This document shows positions 54,397 to 63,552 of a DNA stretch of 64,000 nt, piece after piece. Made by a program: the position numbers and the translations under genes. Source of the stretch: JAJYKN01 sp035516155 (GTDB taxonomy: Bacteria; Nitrospirota; UBA9217); NCBI GenBank assembly GCA_035516155.1, contig DATJAP010000044.1, positions 94,396-158,395 on the forward strand, written 5' to 3'. How positions within the stretch are numbered: the stretch's first letter is position 1; each line of letters opens with the position of its first letter. The notes under the pieces are model-generated. The model was not told where the DNA came from, did no database searches, and worked only from the letters and a program-made list of their open reading frames with translations.

Positions 54397-56558
54397 AAAG
54401 CGACCTCTCCCGGAGACAATTTCTGAAAATGACGGGCACCGGCCTTGCCATCGCAGCCGCCACAACCTCAACCGGCTTCCGCCTTCTCTCCGCCGCCGAG
54501 TTGGCAAAAGAAGGCCAGTCTTTCCATCCCAGTGTATGGCTTGAAGTACGGCCCAACAACAGCATCATCGTGACTGTGAACAAATCGGAGATGGGCCAGG
54601 GCGTCTATACGTCGCTGCCCATGATAGTGGCTGACGAGCTTGACGCGGACTGGAAAAACGTGCGCATGGAGGTCGCGCCCGCGGACGATGCCTACAAGGA
54701 TCCGGTCTGGGGCATGCAATCCACCGGCGGAAGCTCCAGCATTCGCCACATGTATGAACCGCTCCGCAAAGCGGGCGCCGCTGCGCGGGAGATGCTCATG
54801 CTGGCCGCGGCGCGCAAATGGACGGTGCCGCTCAAGGAATGCGCTGTTGATAAAGGCAGGGTAAGGCATATTGCGAGCAACCGGATGCTGACCTACGGCA
54901 AACTTGCCGCGGACGCAGCAAGCCTGGAAATTCCCCAGAACCCCGTGCTTAAAAAAGAGAGCCAGTTCCGCTACATCGGCAAGAACATTCCGCGGCTCGA
55001 TATGCACGATAAGGTGAACGGCACGGCCCTCTTCGGCATTGACTCTTTTGTGCCCGGCATGCTCTATGCAGCCATTGCCCGGCCGCCGTCCTACGAGGCA
55101 GACCTCCTCTCGTATGACAGAGATGCCGCACAGGCCGTACCTGGTGTGCAGGCAATCGTACCGATTCACAGCGGCATGGCAGTCTGCGCGGACTCCCTTG
55201 ATGCGGCTTGGCAAGGCCGCGATGCACTGAAACCGAGGTGGGAGAATGGTCGATATCCAAATCTGAGCAATGAGTCGCTCGAAAAGGATTTCACGGCCTA
55301 CCTTGATGTAAAAGGTCTCATGGCCCGCAACGACGGTGACGCAGGCCGTGCACTGGATTCTGCGGCAAATAAGATCGACGCAGTGTATCAACTGCCCTAT
55401 CTCTCTCATGCAACCATGGAGCCCATGAACTGTACTATCTCCGTGCGTCCTGACAGCTGCGACATCTGGGCACCGACACAAAACCAGACCGGCGTGCGCA
55501 ACCTGGCCGTCAAGCTGACGGGCCTTAAGCCAGACCAGATCCATGTCCATACCACGTTCCTGGGCGGCGGGTTCGGCAGGCGATTCGAGACGGATTACGT
55601 GGAGGAGGCGCTGATCTTGTCGATGTCAATGGGAAAGCCGGTCAAGCTCCTTTGGAAGCGGGAAGAGGACATGCAGCACGATCTGTACCGCCCCATGAAT
55701 CTGTCGAAAATACAGGGAGCTGTTGATGAACAGGGCCGCGCGACGGCATGGTCGCACAAAATTGTCTGCCCCTCGATCTTTGCACGTGTTTTCCCCTCCA
55801 TGCTCAAAAATGGAATCGACACTGCGGCCGTCGAAGGGCTCGAGAACATGGAATACGAGATCCCGAATATTGCTGTTGAGTATGTGCGGATCGACACACC
55901 CGTCCCTGTCGGCTTCTGGCGTTCCGTGGGAAGCTCCCACAACGCCTTCACCGTCGAAAGCTTTATCGACGAACTTGCCCATGCGGCAGCAAAGGATCCC
56001 CTCGAGTTCAGACTCGGCTTGCTGAAGAACCACCCACAGGCGAAGCGGGTGCTCGAAACAGCCGCTGAGAAGGCGGGATGGGGAAAGCCTCTTGCAAAAG
56101 GCGAGGCGCGGGGAATCGCCTATCATCTGTCCTTCGGAAGCTATGTTGCGGAAGTAGCGGAGGTATCGGTGGACAGAGGAAGCGGCGCCATCAAAGTGCA
56201 CAAGGTAACCTGCGCCGTTGACTGCGGTTCCGTGGTGAACCCCGCCATCGTGTCGGCGCAGATAATGGGCGGTCTCACTATGGGCCTGAGCGCAGCCCTC
56301 AAGGAAAAAATCGAAATCGCCAATGGCGGGATCAAATCTCAGAACTTCGGCGACTATGAGCTGTTGCGCATGAACGAGGCGCCCGACGTGGACGTTCATA
56401 TTGTAAAGAGCAGTGACAAACTCGGTGGCATCGGCGAGCCCGGCGTTCCGCCGATAGCGCCGGCAGTGGCAAACGCAGTGTTCCAGGCAACAGGTGCACG
56501 GTTGCGGCAATTACCGATGAAGCCGGACACGGTTCTCGCGGCAATGAAACAGGGATGA
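54393..56558 (+). CDS. molybdopterin subunit of a periplasmic molybdenum hydroxylase (IorB-like)
   Basis: A 721-residue catalytic subunit of the xanthine-oxidase superfamily, IorB type. The start holds a Tat signal (SRRQFLKMTGTGLAIAA), so the folded complex is exported to the periplasm. Moco-binding landmarks include NKSEMGQGVYTSLPM (about 70), GGGFGRRFETD (about 393-403), and the active-site Glu in IGEPGVPPIAPAVANAV (about 680). The enzyme would hydroxylate an N-heteroaromatic or aldehyde; the electron acceptor is probably a cytochrome or quinone. The gene follows the [2Fe-2S] gene with four-base overlap, and cofactor-loading genes follow. Confidence 0.93.
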   Translation: MKSDLSRRQFLKMTGTGLAIAAATTSTGFRLLSAAELAKEGQSFHPSVWLEVRPNNSIIVTVNKSEMGQGVYTSLPMIVADELDADWKNVRMEVAPADDAYKDPVWGMQSTGGSSSIRHMYEPLRKAGAAAREMLMLAAARKWTVPLKECAVDKGRVRHIASNRMLTYGKLAADAASLEIPQNPVLKKESQFRYIGKNIPRLDMHDKVNGTALFGIDSFVPGMLYAAIARPPSYEADLLSYDRDAAQAVPGVQAIVPIHSGMAVCADSLDAAWQGRDALKPRWENGRYPNLSNESLEKDFTAYLDVKGLMARNDGDAGRALDSAANKIDAVYQLPYLSHATMEPMNCTISVRPDSCDIWAPTQNQTGVRNLAVKLTGLKPDQIHVHTTFLGGGFGRRFETDYVEEALILSMSMGKPVKLLWKREEDMQHDLYRPMNLSKIQGAVDEQGRATAWSHKIVCPSIFARVFPSMLKNGIDTAAVEGLENMEYEIPNIAVEYVRIDTPVPVGFWRSVGSSHNAFTVESFIDELAHAAAKDPLEFRLGLLKNHPQAKRVLETAAEKAGWGKPLAKGEARGIAYHLSFGSYVAEVAEVSVDRGSGAIKVHKVTCAVDCGSVVNPAIVSAQIMGGLTMGLSAALKEKIEIANGGIKSQNFGDYELLRMNEAPDVDVHIVKSSDKLGGIGEPGVPPIAPAVANAVFQATGARLRQLPMKPDTVLAAMKQG

Positions 56559-56725
56559 TTTTTCCCCGTAGCACAGGAACGCGGCAAGGACGGCTCAAAT
56601 TCTTGAAACGTAATTCCGCCTGCAATCGGGAGCTCTGACGTCATCCGGTGATTTAGCCGGAATTGTCCCAATTTATGAACGCATCATGCGTGAGCACTCG
56701 ATTTTCCTGATAGGTGAGGCAATCC

Positions 56726-57559
56726 ATGCAAATCTTCGAAGAGGCACTCCGCCTCAAACGCCTGGGCCGGATCTCGGCGATTGCCACGATCGTGGAATGC
56801 CGGGGGTCTTCCCCCCAGAAACAGGGCGCAAAGATGCTCGTGCGAGATGATGGCTCGACCATGGGCACCCTGGGCGGCGGCTGTCTTGAGGCAGATGTGG
56901 TTCAGGCCGCAATCATGGCAATGACAGACGGCAAGCCCATGACCCTGCCCTTCGAGCTCACGGAACGGGAGGGTGGACTGGTTTGCGGCGGCACCGTGCT
57001 GGTTTATATCGAGCCAATCGTCCTCGAGCCGCATCTTGTCGTCCTTGGCGCCGGACATGTGGGAAAAGCACTGTCCAAACTTGCACGGTTCGCGGGATTC
57101 CGGGTGACCGTGGTCGATGACCGGGAGGAATTCGCGAACCGGGAAAACATTCCTGACGCGAGTGACCTGTTTGTCACCGACTTCGGGCAGGCATTCGCCA
57201 GGATGCCCTGTGACGAAAATACCTTTGTTGTCATCGCCACGCGCGGCCACAACCATGACCTGGACGCAGTCAAAGCGACGCTCAGGACCGATGCCCGCTA
57301 TATCGGGCTCCTCGGAAGCAAACGCAAAAAAACCCTGCTCTTCAAGGCACTCGCGGAAGCCGGGTTCTCCCCGGAGGACATCGGGAGAATCATTATCCCG
57401 GTGGGCCTCCCAATCGGCTCCGTGTCGCCTGAGGAGATCGCCATAAGCATCATGGCCCAGATCGTCCAGAAGAGGAGAGAGCATGGAACTGCCTGTCTGG
57501 GCCGTGCTGCTTGCGGCAGGCTCGTCCCGCAGGATGGGTCGGACAAAGCAACTTCTTAA
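56726..57559 (+). CDS. XdhC family molybdenum cofactor insertion factor
   Basis: A 277-residue protein that protects and inserts Moco into molybdenum hydroxylases. The N-terminal XdhC/CoxI part has GSSPQKQGAKMLV and GTLGGGCLEADVV (about 45-57). The Rossmann part has LVVLGAGHVGKALSKLA (about 106-122), with VIATRGHNHDLD and LLGSKRKK later. I chose the ATG at 56726 with AGGTGAGG upstream. The C-terminal 25 residues overlap the start of the next gene by 77 bases, an unusually long overlap, and that tail looks unlike other XdhC proteins. It serves the hydroxylase at 53941-56558. Confidence 0.9.
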   Translation: MQIFEEALRLKRLGRISAIATIVECRGSSPQKQGAKMLVRDDGSTMGTLGGGCLEADVVQAAIMAMTDGKPMTLPFELTEREGGLVCGGTVLVYIEPIVLEPHLVVLGAGHVGKALSKLARFAGFRVTVVDDREEFANRENIPDASDLFVTDFGQAFARMPCDENTFVVIATRGHNHDLDAVKATLRTDARYIGLLGSKRKKTLLFKALAEAGFSPEDIGRIIIPVGLPIGSVSPEEIAISIMAQIVQKRREHGTACLGRAACGRLVPQDGSDKATS

Positions 57560-58067
57560 GCTCGGCGATAAATCCGTCATCAGACATTGCCTTGATGCGC
57601 TCGTCGCCGCGGGGATCAAGGATATTGTCGTTGTCGTGGGCAAAGAAAAGAACGAGATCACCCCAGCCCTGGAGGGTTTTCCCCTGTCCATCGCCATTAA
57701 CGACAAGCCGCAGAGCGATATGGCTGAATCTGTGCGTGCGGGGCTCAGACGACTCGGTTCTTCGTCAGCAGTCCTCGTCTTCCCTTCCGATCATCCTCTC
57801 GTTCTTCCCGAGACGATCAAGGTGATCATCAGTGAACACCGCGCTTCACCGGATTCAATCATCATCCCCGCCTTCGACAACAGACGGGGCCATCCAAGTC
57901 TCTTTCCCCGGTCAATCATCGACGAAATATTCTCCGGCATCACGCTTCGGGACATCACGCGAAAAGATCCTGCCCGGGTCAAAATAGTTCCGGTCCGGGA
58001 TAAAGGGGTCGTCCTCGATATGGACACGCCCGAAGACTATGACGCGATCATCAAGAACTACCAATAG
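57483..58067 (+). CDS. mocA: MocA-like molybdenum cofactor cytidylyltransferase
   Basis: A 194-residue nucleotidyltransferase related to MobA. The start is VWAVLLAAGSSRRMGRTKQLL (about residues 5-25), the CTP/GTP loop with the metal-binding GxG and Arg. VLVFPSDHPLVLPETI (about 99-114) holds the catalytic Asp, and GHPSLFPRSIIDEI the substrate part. It would attach CMP to molybdopterin, the form used by XdhC-dependent hydroxylases. The ATG lies inside the end of the XdhC gene; GAGAGAG precedes it. MobA (GMP) cannot be excluded, but context favours MocA. Confidence 0.85.
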   Translation: MELPVWAVLLAAGSSRRMGRTKQLLKLGDKSVIRHCLDALVAAGIKDIVVVVGKEKNEITPALEGFPLSIAINDKPQSDMAESVRAGLRRLGSSSAVLVFPSDHPLVLPETIKVIISEHRASPDSIIIPAFDNRRGHPSLFPRSIIDEIFSGITLRDITRKDPARVKIVPVRDKGVVLDMDTPEDYDAIIKNYQ

Positions 58068-58277
58068 TCCTGGCAAGTGCTGTCCCATCGCCCTCGCCCT
58101 TGTTTCCTCACCACGGACCTTCAATAAACCGTGCATTTTCCCCGCAGCAGCGCTCTGCGATGTTTACATCGCCCACGGAACAGGAGAGGAGAAGGATCTG
58201 CTGCCAAGATCGGCAGGACAATTTCCTGGCATCCTTCCTCTGCCGATGCATTCCTAACCAACCGCGCCTGCTGCGAA

Positions 58278-59489
58278 TTATTCCTTCTTGTTCCCAGCCT
58301 TCTTTCTCATCAGAAAATACAGTTCGCCATCGTGCTGGAGGTTCCCGGCCGTTAATTCGGCGTCTGAACCCTGGCCGCAAAACAAATCCACTCTGCCCCC
58401 TCCCTTGATTGCTCCGCCCGTGTCCTGATTCAGCACAAAGCGAGTAAAGGGGACCCAAGACTTGATCATGCCGTTCTCGATCACCGGTTTCTGTGATGAA
58501 ATGATTCCGAGGGCTCCCTTGGGAAAGAGTTTGCTGTCCGTCGCAATGGACCTCCAGGGCGTCAGAGCCACACCGATGTTCCCGAGAGAAGGGCCGGTGT
58601 CGAGCCGGAAGAATACATAGCTCGGATTCTGATCCAGCACTCCCGCGACCTGGTCCGGATGGGAATGCAGATACTCCCGGATCGCCTGCATGGACATTTT
58701 TTCCTTCGTCATCGCGCCGGAGTCGATAAGATATTTCCCAATGCTCTTGTAGGGCCGGCCATTTGAGCCGTCGTAGAGAACGCTCAGCATACTGCCATTC
58801 CCCAGATCAACTTTTCCCGAGCCCTGGACCTGGAGAACATAGATATCGATAATGTCGGAACACCAAAGAATTTCGAGGCCTTTGCCGGCAAGCGTCTTTT
58901 TCCGGTCGATGTCCTCCCGCGAATAGTAAGGAATGACTTTTTTACCGTCGAGCCTGCCGAATATCCTGTCGCGGGGAAACCCTTCGCCGAACTGGCTCAG
59001 GTCGATCTCGATGATATCATCAGGTTTGCGGTAAAGCGGAGAGCGAAAGGACTGGTCAGCTGACCGGCGGCAGGAAAGCGTCGGTTCATAATAACCCGTG
59101 ATCAGCACTCTCCCGCCGCCGCTGGAGCCGGCGGCACGATAAAATAGAAACGAGTCCCTGATTTGATCGAACTTTTGATCAGCAGTCAGGGAATCGTTCT
59201 CAATGATCTTGAGGAAATCCCGGAGCGATGCCGCCATGTCGAGGGCCGTGAAGCGGTCCTTTCCCAGGGCAAAGGGGGTCTGGGGAGGGAGCTTCGTGTA
59301 ATAATCCAGGCTCAGACGCACGGAAGCGGCCAGGTCTCGAAAATCCAGGTCATCCCGTAGCGTAAGCAGCCGGCTGCTCGAAACAGGCGATAGTGCTTCC
59401 TCGGGCTTCGTGACGACCAGGGGGGGCCGCACGCAGGCAGCGAGACCCAGCAGGAGAATGCCGGCTAAAATATATTTCTTCATATTCAT
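58278..59489 (-). CDS. mltA: membrane-bound lytic murein transglycosylase A
   Basis: A 403-residue outer-membrane lipoprotein that cleaves peptidoglycan. The lipoprotein signal ends at LLGLAAC (Cys about residue 19). The double-psi barrel MltA domain starts at about FLFYRAAGSSGGGRVLITGYYEP and the 3D domain follows with WVPFTRFVLNQDTGGAIKGG (about 347-366), which contains the catalytic Asp. The order and length match MltA. ATG codons two residues apart (MNMKKY) are both possible. It stands alone on the minus strand. Confidence 0.93.
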   Translation of the reverse strand: MNMKKYILAGILLLGLAACVRPPLVVTKPEEALSPVSSSRLLTLRDDLDFRDLAASVRLSLDYYTKLPPQTPFALGKDRFTALDMAASLRDFLKIIENDSLTADQKFDQIRDSFLFYRAAGSSGGGRVLITGYYEPTLSCRRSADQSFRSPLYRKPDDIIEIDLSQFGEGFPRDRIFGRLDGKKVIPYYSREDIDRKKTLAGKGLEILWCSDIIDIYVLQVQGSGKVDLGNGSMLSVLYDGSNGRPYKSIGKYLIDSGAMTKEKMSMQAIREYLHSHPDQVAGVLDQNPSYVFFRLDTGPSLGNIGVALTPWRSIATDSKLFPKGALGIISSQKPVIENGMIKSWVPFTRFVLNQDTGGAIKGGGRVDLFCGQGSDAELTAGNLQHDGELYFLMRKKAGNKKE

Positions 59490-60177
59490 GCCGAAAGAGA
59501 ACCGATCCTACTTCGTATTCTTGTAGCCTTTTCTAGTTAAGAATATCCTTATAGCGCGCCGGCTATTCCTTGTTCGCTTTTTCGAAATCTGCAACTTCTT
59601 CCTTTTGTCCCGTATCCGACATGTCTTTACCCGGCGTCCCAAAGTCATAGACAGAGTAGACGGCTTCCTGGATCTCCCGTTTTGAGCATCTTCGAGGGTC
59701 ATGGGACAGTAACGGATGGTTGCAGCTGGAGTAGATTCCCGCTGTAGGAAGTAGATTGTGCACCCCAAAGCTGAGTCTAGCCGATCAGTTTTCCCTCGAG
59801 ATAATTGTTTATTGCATTACCCGCTCCAGGGGAAGCGGGCCTGATAATAACGAGTACCGCCATCTTCGATTTTATTGTGTGAGCGACGCTTTTGTGTCTT
59901 TTAGAGTCATGTTGGTCAGCGGGGCAACGCAGGCACCGCGGAAAAGGGACAATGTCAATGATGCAAAAATTCCGATTTATTCCATCGCCAGCAACCGGCC
60001 TCAGCCTGATCTCTTCATGGTTCTAACTTCCTCATGAGAATTATTTTTGTTGTGTAAATTGGTTCATACAGGTACAGTGTATAATATTTTTCCCTTTTTG
60101 AAAAGAGATACTTCTCGGTCCTCGGAGCGCGTGTTATGAGCTCTTCTGAATTAAAAACCTTACACGGAACTGGTTGA
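59490..60177. other. intergenic region without a firm gene
   Basis: About 690 bases. A 66-codon minus-strand frame (59563-59763, GTG start) reads CSKREIQEAVYSVYDFG but lacks a clear RBS or homologue. No RNA structure was recognised. Confidence 0.4.
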
Positions 60178-61191
60178 ATGCAAACATCGCTGCGACAAAT
60201 TCACGTTCGGAATCTTCAGATCAATCCACCCCTGCTTCTGGCGCCTATGGCAGGCCTTACCCACAGCGTGCTCCGGCAGATAATTATCGGCTTTGGCGGG
60301 ATCGGCCTTTTATCAACGGAAATGCTCTCTGCAAAAAGGCTGCCAACGGAAAGCTCTCGGGTATCCCCTTTCCTGATCAGGACTGGTTCAGAAAAACCTC
60401 TTTCTTATCAGCTCTTGATTTCCGCAGCCCGGGAGATGGCCCCGGCCATAGAAGCGCTGCATGAACTCAAGGCCGATGCAATTGACTTGAACATGGGCTG
60501 CCCGGCTCCTGCTGTCGGCAAGATCGGTGCTGGCATCAAGCTGATGGAGCAGCCGGAACATGTCCGTTGCCTGGTAGCTGAGGCAAGGAGACTTACGACG
60601 TTGCCCCTTACGGCAAAAATCCGGATCGGCACCGAATTGGACGAAAAGAAATTAAAAACCTTCTGCATCATGCTTGAGGACGAAGGCATTGATATGCTCT
60701 CAATTCACGCCCGGCTCAAAAATGAGTCATTTGCCAGAAGGCCGCGGTGGGAGTGTATTGCCGAAGTAAAGGAATGGCTCAAGATCCCCCTTATCGCCAA
60801 TGGCGGAATATTCTCTGTCGAGGATGCGGTAAATTGTCTGCGCATTTCCGGCGCCGACGGGCTGATGCTCGGACGCGGAGCAGCTATCAAACCCTGGCTA
60901 TTTGCCAAAATTGCCCACGACCTGTTTGGCTGCGAAATTGAAGAACCAAACGTTTCTTTGCCCGTGGTTTACGGCAATTATGTCGATCTTTTAAACGAGC
61001 GTTTCCGACCCGAGTACCGGTTGGGCAGGCTTAAGGAATTCACCCATTATTTTGCCCGAAACTATAAATTCGGCCACCACTTGGCATCAAAAGTCCAGAC
61101 AAGCAAAAGTCTGGATGAAGCGAGACAGCGGGCAGATGTTTTTTTTGAAAATAACATTAATACTACTGACCTTTGGGCTCCGTCTGGTTGA
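60178..61191 (+). CDS. second tRNA-dihydrouridine synthase family protein
   Basis: A 337-residue FMN enzyme related to but distinct from DusB at 29254. Landmarks: PLLLAPMAGLTHSVLRQ, DLNMGCPAPAVGKIGAGIKL (catalytic Cys about residue 109), TAKIRIGTELDEKK, SIHARLKNESFARRP and GLMLGRGAAIKPWLF. The usual HGR and Gly-Asn-Pro motifs are changed to HAR and Ile-Lys-Pro, so tRNA position or even substrate may differ. The ATG at 60178 follows ACTGGTTGA and no good SD. It may be a Dus-like protein of altered specificity. Confidence 0.82.
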   Translation: MQTSLRQIHVRNLQINPPLLLAPMAGLTHSVLRQIIIGFGGIGLLSTEMLSAKRLPTESSRVSPFLIRTGSEKPLSYQLLISAAREMAPAIEALHELKADAIDLNMGCPAPAVGKIGAGIKLMEQPEHVRCLVAEARRLTTLPLTAKIRIGTELDEKKLKTFCIMLEDEGIDMLSIHARLKNESFARRPRWECIAEVKEWLKIPLIANGGIFSVEDAVNCLRISGADGLMLGRGAAIKPWLFAKIAHDLFGCEIEEPNVSLPVVYGNYVDLLNERFRPEYRLGRLKEFTHYFARNYKFGHHLASKVQTSKSLDEARQRADVFFENNINTTDLWAPSG

Positions 61192-61391
61192 GGCTCCTTT
61201 ACTTCCCGGAAAGGGCGGGACACCAGAGCATAAGTCACGACACCCAATACTCTGCTCCTCGCCCCCAATTCCAACCTCTCTACCCCAGAATATTCCCCGA
61301 ATGCATAGACTCCAAAAGTATCGTATACGTGATATAGATCATACCTAGTAGTTGGAAGGAACAGTATTATTATGGAAAGAAGGATATCATT

Positions 61392-61547
61392 ATGCTTGCC
61401 TGCCCCATATGCGATGGACAGCTTCAAATAAAAACACCCGATGATTGGCTGTGTCAATGCGGCGAGATGATCCCCTTTGGCATGGAAAGGGACTATGACG
61501 AGAATTGCTCGAAATGTCCGGTTATGAACTGTCCGAGAAGAAAATAA
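61392..61547 (+). CDS. 51-residue Cys-rich zinc-ribbon-like protein
   Basis: A short protein reading MLACPICDGQLQIKTPDDWL, then CQCGEMIPF and ENCSKCPVMNCPRRK. Four Cys form two close pairs at the N-terminal half (CPIC and CQC), and three more are at the end (CSKC and NC), a zinc-ribbon or small Fe-S pattern. GAAGAAGGATATCATT precedes the ATG, a fair RBS. It lies 191 bases before the DUF2249 gene on the same strand. The pattern resembles small Cys-rich proteins of anaerobes; no function is known. Confidence 0.6.
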   Translation: MLACPICDGQLQIKTPDDWLCQCGEMIPFGMERDYDENCSKCPVMNCPRRK

Positions 61548-61738
61548 GCGACATTTGCCTGACAACGAACACCTCTACCCGATTTTTTGAAATTACACGC
61601 GAGATGGTCACCAAAAAGAAGGAACATGCAATCGGATGACAACCAGGGACTATGATCTGCGTCATGGCGGACACGGAACTTCAATATTAAATTAGCAAGG
61701 TAGAGCAAGATCATCAAAATTGAACAAGGAGGTACAGT

Positions 61739-61966
61739 ATGGTATTAAAAGAGCTTGATGTGACGCTTATTACACCACGAGAGAGGCATCCGTTGATTTT
61801 CAAGACCTTCGACGAAATCGAGAAGGGCGCAGCATTCATCATCACCAACGACCATGATCCCAAGCCGCTTTACTATTCATTCTTGCACGAGCGGGAAGGT
61901 CTCTTCGAGTGGGAGTATCTTGAGCAGGGTCCACTAACATGGAAGGTTAAGATCTCGAAAAAATGA
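61739..61966 (+). CDS. DUF2249 domain protein
   Basis: A 75-residue protein matching DUF2249. The conserved order is visible: LDVTLITPRERHPLIFKTFD at the start, GAAFIITNDHDPKPLYYSF in the middle and FEWEYLEQGPLTWKVKISK at the end. DUF2249 domains often occur beside nitrite or nitric oxide metabolism and hemerythrin-like proteins, or fused to them; the molecular role is unknown. AAGGAGG lies seven bases upstream of the ATG. Confidence 0.9.
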   Translation: MVLKELDVTLITPRERHPLIFKTFDEIEKGAAFIITNDHDPKPLYYSFLHEREGLFEWEYLEQGPLTWKVKISKK

Positions 61967-62388
61967 GCCTGGGCATCATAAGTTGACATGGCGTCATGGC
62001 GAGAGCTAACGTGTATATGTATGAATCGCAGGATTTGAGCCTGTAGGATCGGCCTGTCTGGTTCACACGGAGGGCAAAGACGCGGAGGCTGGGAAGTGGT
62101 TTAACAAGCGACGTCGCGAGTACACACTCATAGACCGACTCCCCAAACCCTAGTGAATCTTCAAAGCGGTATTCACAATCTCATGCTGAAACATCAATCA
62201 GTTCCTTCACTCTCGCTCTTCCACGTTCTTCGCGACTTCTCGTTATTTCCCGATTCGATCCACGCCGCAATCAATCCTCCTCCTTGCTTTCCTGAACGCT
62301 GTTGATGCTATAATTATTCTATGTTTCAGATAGGACATCCGGAAAAGGACTGCATTCGACCACACGTTATCACAGGAGGAAGCTATCT
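61967..62388. other. intergenic region, no gene
   Basis: About 420 bases. No RNA gene or repeat recognised. It ends with the RBS ACAGGAGGAAGC of the next gene. Confidence 0.5.
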
Positions 62389-63465
62389 ATGAGTCGGTTG
62401 TTCTCTCCCTTAAAATTGCGCGACTTGGCCTTCCGAAACCGCATTTTCGTTTCACCCATGTGCCAGTATTCGAGCTTAGACGGGATACCCACGGACTGGC
62501 ACCTGGTGCATCTAGGAAGCAGAGCCGTGGGTGGCGCGGGCCTGGTCATGGTCGAGGCGACAGCCGTCAGTCCTGAAGGCAGAATCAGTCCTAATGACAG
62601 CGGCATCTGGAGCTATGGCCATGCAGAGGCCTTCAAGCGGATCACGCAGTTCATCCGCGGGCAGGGCGCTGTTGCAGGCGTTCAGCTTGCCCACGCGGGC
62701 CGCAAGGCTTCGACCGATCTCCCTTGGCGTGGGGGAAGACCCCTGAGCCCTGACAAGGGGGGATGGACAGCGATTGCACCGAGCGCCGTGCCGTTTTCTC
62801 CGGCCCATCCCGTACCGCGTGCTGTCACGGCTGAAGACTTGGAACGCATCCGCAGACAGTTCGGTGAGGGTGCTGAACGGGCGCTCAAGGCAGGCTTCGA
62901 AGTGGTAGAGATCCATATGGCCCACGGCTATCTGCTGCACGAGTTTCTGTCGCCGCTCGCAAACAAGCGGAACGACGAATACGGTGGCAGCTTGGCGAAC
63001 CGGATGCGTTTTCCTCTTATCGTTGCCCAAACAGTCCGGGAAATCTGGCCCGCAAAGTGGCCGGTTTTCGTGCGTATTTCAGCGACCGATTGGATGGAGG
63101 GAGGCTGGGATCTGGATCAGTCTGTGGAACTTAGCCTCCGTTTGAAGGACATCGGCATTGACCTCATTGACTGTTCGAGCGGGGGCCTGGTCATGTTACC
63201 TGAGACGGCCATCCCTGCAGGGCCGGGCTATCAGACGCCTTTTGCCACAGCCATCCGCCAAAAGACGGACATAGCAACGGCAACCGTAGGGCTCATCACC
63301 GCGCCGGCACAGGCCGAACAGATCGTGGCCTCGGGACTTGCCGACGCGGTCATCCTCGCGCGGGAGCTTTTGAGAAATCCTTACTGGCCCCTTATGGCTG
63401 CGCAGGCGCTGAAAGACGATATCCCTTGGCCGGTGCAGTACGAACGGGCCAGGCTTCGCGTTTGA
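62389..63465 (+). CDS. NADPH dehydrogenase, Old Yellow Enzyme family (NamA/YqjM type)
   Basis: A 358-residue FMN-dependent ene-reductase. Class III OYE markers: VSPMCQYSSLDG with the flavin-tuning Cys (about 25), the GVQLAHAGRKAS segment, the substrate-binding His pair in EIHMAHGYLLHEF (about 180), NKRNDEYGGSLANR, and the C-terminal flavin-phosphate segment LADAVILARELLRNPYW. It would reduce activated C=C bonds or nitro groups using NAD(P)H. An excellent AGGAGGAAGC site precedes the ATG. Confidence 0.94.
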   Translation: MSRLFSPLKLRDLAFRNRIFVSPMCQYSSLDGIPTDWHLVHLGSRAVGGAGLVMVEATAVSPEGRISPNDSGIWSYGHAEAFKRITQFIRGQGAVAGVQLAHAGRKASTDLPWRGGRPLSPDKGGWTAIAPSAVPFSPAHPVPRAVTAEDLERIRRQFGEGAERALKAGFEVVEIHMAHGYLLHEFLSPLANKRNDEYGGSLANRMRFPLIVAQTVREIWPAKWPVFVRISATDWMEGGWDLDQSVELSLRLKDIGIDLIDCSSGGLVMLPETAIPAGPGYQTPFATAIRQKTDIATATVGLITAPAQAEQIVASGLADAVILARELLRNPYWPLMAAQALKDDIPWPVQYERARLRV

Positions 63466-63552
63466 GCCGAAGGGATTGAGGGGAGCCACTTTGCGATACT
63501 TGACACATGAGTACTTTCGAAGAAATACTTTCAAAAATCGACAGGATACTGC

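Noticed and set aside
54468..55550. 360-codon minus-strand frame
   Set aside because: Antisense to the IorB-like gene with no recognisable domain.
59563..59763. 66-codon minus-strand frame (GTG start)
   Set aside because: Some coding-like character but weak RBS and no homologue; left as intergenic.
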